Below, piece by piece: positions 59,757 through 64,000 of a stretch of 64,000 bases of DNA (its first letter is position 1; each line of letters begins with the position of its first letter). A program made the translations under genes and the position numbers. The notes beneath the pieces are model-generated. The model made no database searches. It was given only the letters and a program-made list of their open reading frames with translations, and was not told the DNA's origin. The stretch comes from Gerris lacustris. Taxonomy: Eukaryota > Arthropoda > Insecta > Hemiptera > Gerridae. The stretch spans positions 49,096,233 through 49,160,232 of the forward strand of contig OX578280.1 of the NCBI GenBank assembly GCA_951217055.1, in the 5' to 3' direction.

Positions 59757-61606
59757 CTCTAGACGCCCCACAGAGATCGAAAATTCAAATTTAGCGGGAC
59801 AAAAATAGATTTACAATACTCATCTAATTATTGTGTAAAACGTGATATAAAGACCATATATGTCCAGATATAAAAATATGACGTTTTTTTGTTTGATATT
59901 TTCATTAGACAGTACTTTGTAGCTAGCAGAAGCAGTGTTATAATGATATAATTTCTTTTATCTGTATTCCATTAATTCTCTCTGTAGTTAACACATCGTT
60001 TATTAGTTGTCTTAAAGTATTTTTTTACAACCATTCAGTATGATAATTTGTCAACAAGGTATGAAAAGGAAATTAATCATTATACATTGCAATTTTATAA
60101 AGTTTTTTATAGGAATATTTGTAATATTTACTCCTCATCTTAAAAAGTATAATTATTTTAAAAAGTTTTTCATTATTGCTATAGAACTTCTGAGTTATTG
60201 AAAGTTATTATGAGTTATACCATTGGATACTTTCTTTCAACTGTCTACTCATAGAATAATTTTACTTTTACTGCATATTTTTGCCTATAGTTAAGATACA
60301 TGGCGATTTCATAGAAATTTTGAGTATATACTTTTGTATTTTTGCATATCTAAGTTTCTGGTTTTTTCTTCTCTTATTTTAATTTATATATATAAATATA
60401 AATATATTTTATTTTTTTAAATACATAATATATTTTATATTATATTATATATATATATTTTTTTTTTTTTTTTTTTTTAAATTTTTTTTTTTTATTTTTT
60501 TTTAATATATTTAACTTTTATAGTTTTGAAATGAAATAAAATTTACTTTTAGTATTTCTTCAATACTCAAAATTTTTTCTACTCCATTAATTTTTAAAAC
60601 AATCATAATTCTCTTTTTTGAAATCTTGAAGTATATTTTTTATAAGTGTAATAATTTTACTTTTCCTCACCTTCTCCGACGATTAAAGTGGTTTTTAGCT
60701 GGATGTCAGTCAGTTTTTAAGTTTTTGAGTTAAAAGTTGGTACAAAAATGAGTCTTTACACGTAGTTGTGCTGCTGCCCAGAAAAGCAACATTTTCCGCC
60801 ATCTTGAACCCAGTTTGCTGAGTCAGCAAAAATTTAAATAATCGAAAAGTGGTCTGATCGAGTTGAAATTTGGTTTGAATGTACCACTCTGCGTATGTCA
60901 ATCAAATCCACCAAATTTCATTGTTATATTGGCCGCCATTTTGAAGATATCGATTTTTGAATTTTGAAACTTTGACGGTTAATAATACCAAAAGTATAAA
61001 TACGTTTTTGATGTATAGCATATCGTTGGAACCGGTAAAAAATAAGGAACAAATATAACAAAAACCCGATGAAATTCCATTTATTAGTTTAAAAGTTATA
61101 AGCGAACATAATTATTAATTAGTGCGATACTTAAGTTTGTTTACATCTGTCAAAATACCGCTAAAATTCAAATAATTAAATAAATGAGCAGGAGAGTCCT
61201 CTATAATAGTGGCCTCCTATGTGAGGAAAACTTCCGAGGTACCAAGTACCCGTTTGTTTTTTTTTTTTTTTTTTTTTTTTTATTGATGATAGTTGAACAA
61301 AAACAATATTATTAAAATAAGTATAAAGAAATAATACTTTTCTCAATGCATAATCATCGATACAATTTGCACCATCCAAAGAGACTAACATTTTTTTTTT
61401 ACCACATTTAATGTGCGCTGAGTGGCCTACAAATACGTTTCCACAGGCTCTGAATAGTGAATATATGGTGAAAAAAGATGGAGTTGCACTTACAAAGCTT
61501 CTTTCCATAGAGGGAATAGAAAGAAAAAAAGAAAAATTTACTATTATACAATTTTCATTTTTGTCCCGCTAAATTTGAATTTTCGATCACTGTGCGCCCT
61601 CTCAGA
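59757..61606. mobile_element. Putative 1.85-kb non-autonomous DNA transposon with ~50-bp TIRs
   Basis: The left arm (59757-59806, including GATCGAAAATTCAAATTTAG then CGGGACAAAAAT) and right arm (61558-61606) are inverted copies with a few differences at the outer end (CTCTAGACGCC versus CTCTGAGAGGGCGC). The interior contains only AT-rich DNA, poly(T) tracts and no transposase-like frame. Confidence 0.65.
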
Positions 61607-62613
61607 GATAGATGTTTTCTTAGTGGACTATGTAAGTATTGTTAACGTTTTTTCATGGTTTTATTTTATGTAATATAACAATTAATTTTACATTTAATTA
61701 CAATTTGATAAAAATAATAAATAAATATGGAACTTAATTAAGATTAATATTATTGAGACTTTTCAATTAGAGTTAAAATATTTATAAATTTTACTGTTTG
61801 TTTTTTTATAGTAAATAAATCAATATGACTGAAGATGGTTTTTGAAAGAAATACCGAAACGTATCAAATATGAATTAGTGGCCTACTGTTTATATTTCTA
61901 CTCCTCATCCAACGTCAATAAGAAAATGTCTACTAATATAATTTATACATAACTTAAATATTCTAAAATATCTGTAAGTAGGGACAATCAGTTTGGCCTA
62001 ACAACCGATATAAATAGGTTCTATTATTAATAGCGTACAAAGAAAAAATACAAAAAAAAAAAATTATTAAAATGCTTCAGTTACCTGCAAACTGTTTATC
62101 AATGCTTCAATATTTTGACAAAGCACCTCTTTTTTAGAAGGACTTTTTTTAAGAAAAGTTTAAGTTAAAATCACAGTTTCATACTAGGAACTCTAACATT
62201 ATATTTTATTTATCAAAGAAAGAAAAGCTTCAGTGCTACCCACATTCATTATATCGTTTGTAAATGAAAATGAATAGTTTTTTTAAAGAAATCTCGAGCA
62301 ACACCTCGTCGATCAAAAGACAACCCCACTGATTTATAACCCGATTACCAAATATTTATGAACCGATGGACTGGAAGAGTAGTAAAATACCTTCTGATCT
62401 TAAAATAAAACCGACTGCATTTATAAATAGAAGAAAATTAAACTTGGAAATACCTTAGAAAAATATAATACTTAAAACTTTGTTAATTTAATACTATTTT
62501 TCATTGTTTGAGTGTTAAAGTTTCCCAAAAATGGTTAAATGTAATATTAAGGGAAAGGGCGTAGTCTGGTTAGAATTACTTAAATTAGAGTCTTCTGAAG
62601 TGTCCTCGTTTTT

Positions 62614-62616
<3 letters not shown>

Positions 62617-62684
<68 letters not shown>
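62617..62684. repeat. (AT)n microsatellite
   Basis: About 34 AT units, separated by 46 bases of unique sequence from a second tract. Confidence 0.97.
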
Positions 62685-62688
<4 letters not shown>

Positions 62689-62727
62689 CACCATTTGAGT
62701 GAGTGTGCAAGCACAGTATTGTTATTA

Positions 62728-62730
<3 letters not shown>

Positions 62731-62805
<75 letters not shown>
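62731..62805. repeat. (AT)n microsatellite
   Basis: About 37 AT units. Forms a pair with the tract ending at 62684. Confidence 0.97.
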
Positions 62806-62809
<4 letters not shown>

Positions 62810-63554
62810 TAATTGGGATACGAAATAATCCCATAACAAATGAATTTACCTACTTATAGGGGTAATCCTTAGAATGAATCTTATAAGTGAACCTATGAGT
62901 ACAAAAGTGTGATAGAATCAAGTTAATAATAATCATTATTTAAATACTAATGATGTAAAAGGTAAATTTGTATTCATACTAGGTACATTCGTGAGGTACC
63001 TGGTAAAACTACCCAATATTCCACATATTATTTTGCTAGGTTTACTTGGGTAGTTTGATCTCTAAAGAAATCCTGTTTTGTTCTTTATTACTGCTAATAA
63101 TTATTAACAACAATAATTAGAATCAGTAACAACTTTTCAGGAAAAGTTAAAAAATATATATTATTTAAGGCATTAAATAATATATATTTATATAAGGGCT
63201 TTATATATCATATTAAATAATATAATACATGTAAGGTCATTTAAGTGATCTTATTCTACAAAAGAATGAAATTAGAAGTAAATTCCAACACAGTAAGTAA
63301 AACAGATATAACAATATTAAACACTGACAGTCAATTTAAAATAATGTAAAACACACAACATATTAATAATTACGAAGGCTATACACTGGTTATCCGAGAG
63401 TTGTCAAAAGAAAGCAAAGGATGCAGTAGAAAGAGAAACCTTTACATATATAGGGGGGGGGGGGTAAACTATCAATTGCCTAATTGAATGGAGATTGTGC
63501 ACATACGAGTATATTGCGTTGAAAATAAACGGTTGTTAAAAAACAAATTTGGAG

Positions 63555-63786
63555 AAATTTAATTCAAGGCATTTAGATCAAGCGTTCGAAGCAAAACGAC
63601 AAGGAAATAGATCCAAAAGAGGAAGAAGAAGACCTATTTGGGAAGGCAATGTCAGAACCGCACTTCAAGAGCGAAGAGTAACCTGGAATGAAGCCCCGTG
63701 ACTGGCAGAAGATAGATTCCGATGGATCTATTTGTCAATCCTCAACACTCTACACCATGCGGTACAAGATGACGAGATTAAGTAAG
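63555..63786 (+). mobile_element. LINE ORF2 C-terminal fragment
   Basis: Frame reading DQAFEAKRQGNRSKRGRRRP then IWEGNVRTALQERRVTWNEAP, a stop, and LAEDRFRWIYLSILNTLHHA. This is the typical end of an insect LINE ORF2 protein (basic RGRRRP, then TW.EA.LAEDR.RW). The internal stop shows it is inactive. Only the last ~75 codons are present. Confidence 0.7.
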
Positions 63787-64000
63787 TAAGAAAGGCAGAG
63801 GTTATGCACAGCCCGTGTTTATATGGTTGGAACAGCATTAGGGGGGGGGGGGGGGGGCAGCAAAATGTTAACTTTTAAAAATTGACATTTTTGTTTCATA
63901 GATTTTATTCAATTGCACTCAAGTATGTTAATTTAGTACCGCTGGTTCTATCCCTACGATAGCCTGAAATATTCTAAAATTATTGACTGCGGGTGCTATA

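Larger units (their letters stand above)
56060..64000. other. Gene-poor AT-rich region upstream of the visible K2P exons
   Basis: I found no convincing exon of the K2P N-terminus or of another gene. It holds a minisatellite within inverted repeats (58.5 kb), a 1.85-kb TIR-bounded segment (59.76-61.61 kb), a T-rich low-complexity stretch near 60.40-60.51 kb, a poly(T) near 61257-61280, two long (AT)n tracts (62.6-62.8 kb), poly(G) tracts near 63457 and 63841, and a LINE tail at 63.6 kb. Confidence 0.65.

Noticed and set aside
61176..61508. 110-codon minus-strand frame containing a poly-Lys run
   Set aside because: The poly-Lys is a poly(T) tract on the other strand. It lies inside the putative TIR element, with no family signal.
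62087..62160. Candidate minus-strand exon reading KSPSKKEVLCQNIEALINSL before a GTAACT donor
   Set aside because: The acceptor is poor. It ends in phase 0, while the first visible K2P exon needs a preceding exon ending in phase 2. No homology was recognised.

Overview
This window looks like nuclear DNA of an insect: it is AT-rich, has small exons split by GT-AG introns, carries an insect-type mitochondrial 12S/tRNA-Val insert, and is crowded with transposable elements and microsatellites. The order cannot be fixed from sequence alone. I reconstructed exons by hand from splice signals, phase and homology; all three multi-exon genes complete inside the window, or at their visible end, sum to an intact reading frame.

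Layout. (1) 1-12,068, + strand: the last nine exons of an MFSD6-type major-facilitator membrane protein (upstream exons lie outside), with a 7.3-kb intron holding a LINE relic, a hAT element nested in a foldback element, a tRNA-derived SINE and two other repeats. (2) 12.3-18.8 kb: gene-free, AT-rich, repeats and one LINE tail. (3) 18,789-24,416 and 35,018-40,355, both - strand: two complete serine hydroxymethyltransferase-like genes, each with eight coding exons of exactly matching lengths and 461 codons. They keep the PLP lysine but have lost several residues that define SHMT. (4) 24,866-30,714: a full-length, probably young BEL/Pao LTR retrotransposon between them, with apparently identical 198-bp LTRs, a 5-bp target duplication and one uninterrupted 1757-aa polyprotein. 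(5) 41.2-41.76 kb: a nuclear mitochondrial insert carrying the 3' half of 12S rRNA and an almost perfect tRNA-Val. (6) 46,710-56,059, - strand: the 3' four coding exons of a two-pore-domain (K2P) potassium channel. One of its introns holds a dead Ty3/gypsy element, and another holds an intact, intronless 664-codon gene of unknown function on the same strand. (7) 56-64 kb: no convincing gene, but terminal-inverted-repeat elements, a 10-bp minisatellite, long (AT)n tracts and a LINE tail.

The genes do not form a pathway. The most interesting biology is the SHMT-like pair: a tandem duplication of an already remodelled PLP enzyme, both copies open and spliceable, which suggests an altered activity kept by selection. 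The second point of interest is the intact nested gene inside the K2P intron. Much of the rest is a catalogue of non-autonomous mobile elements, including a modular family with shared ends and exchangeable cores.
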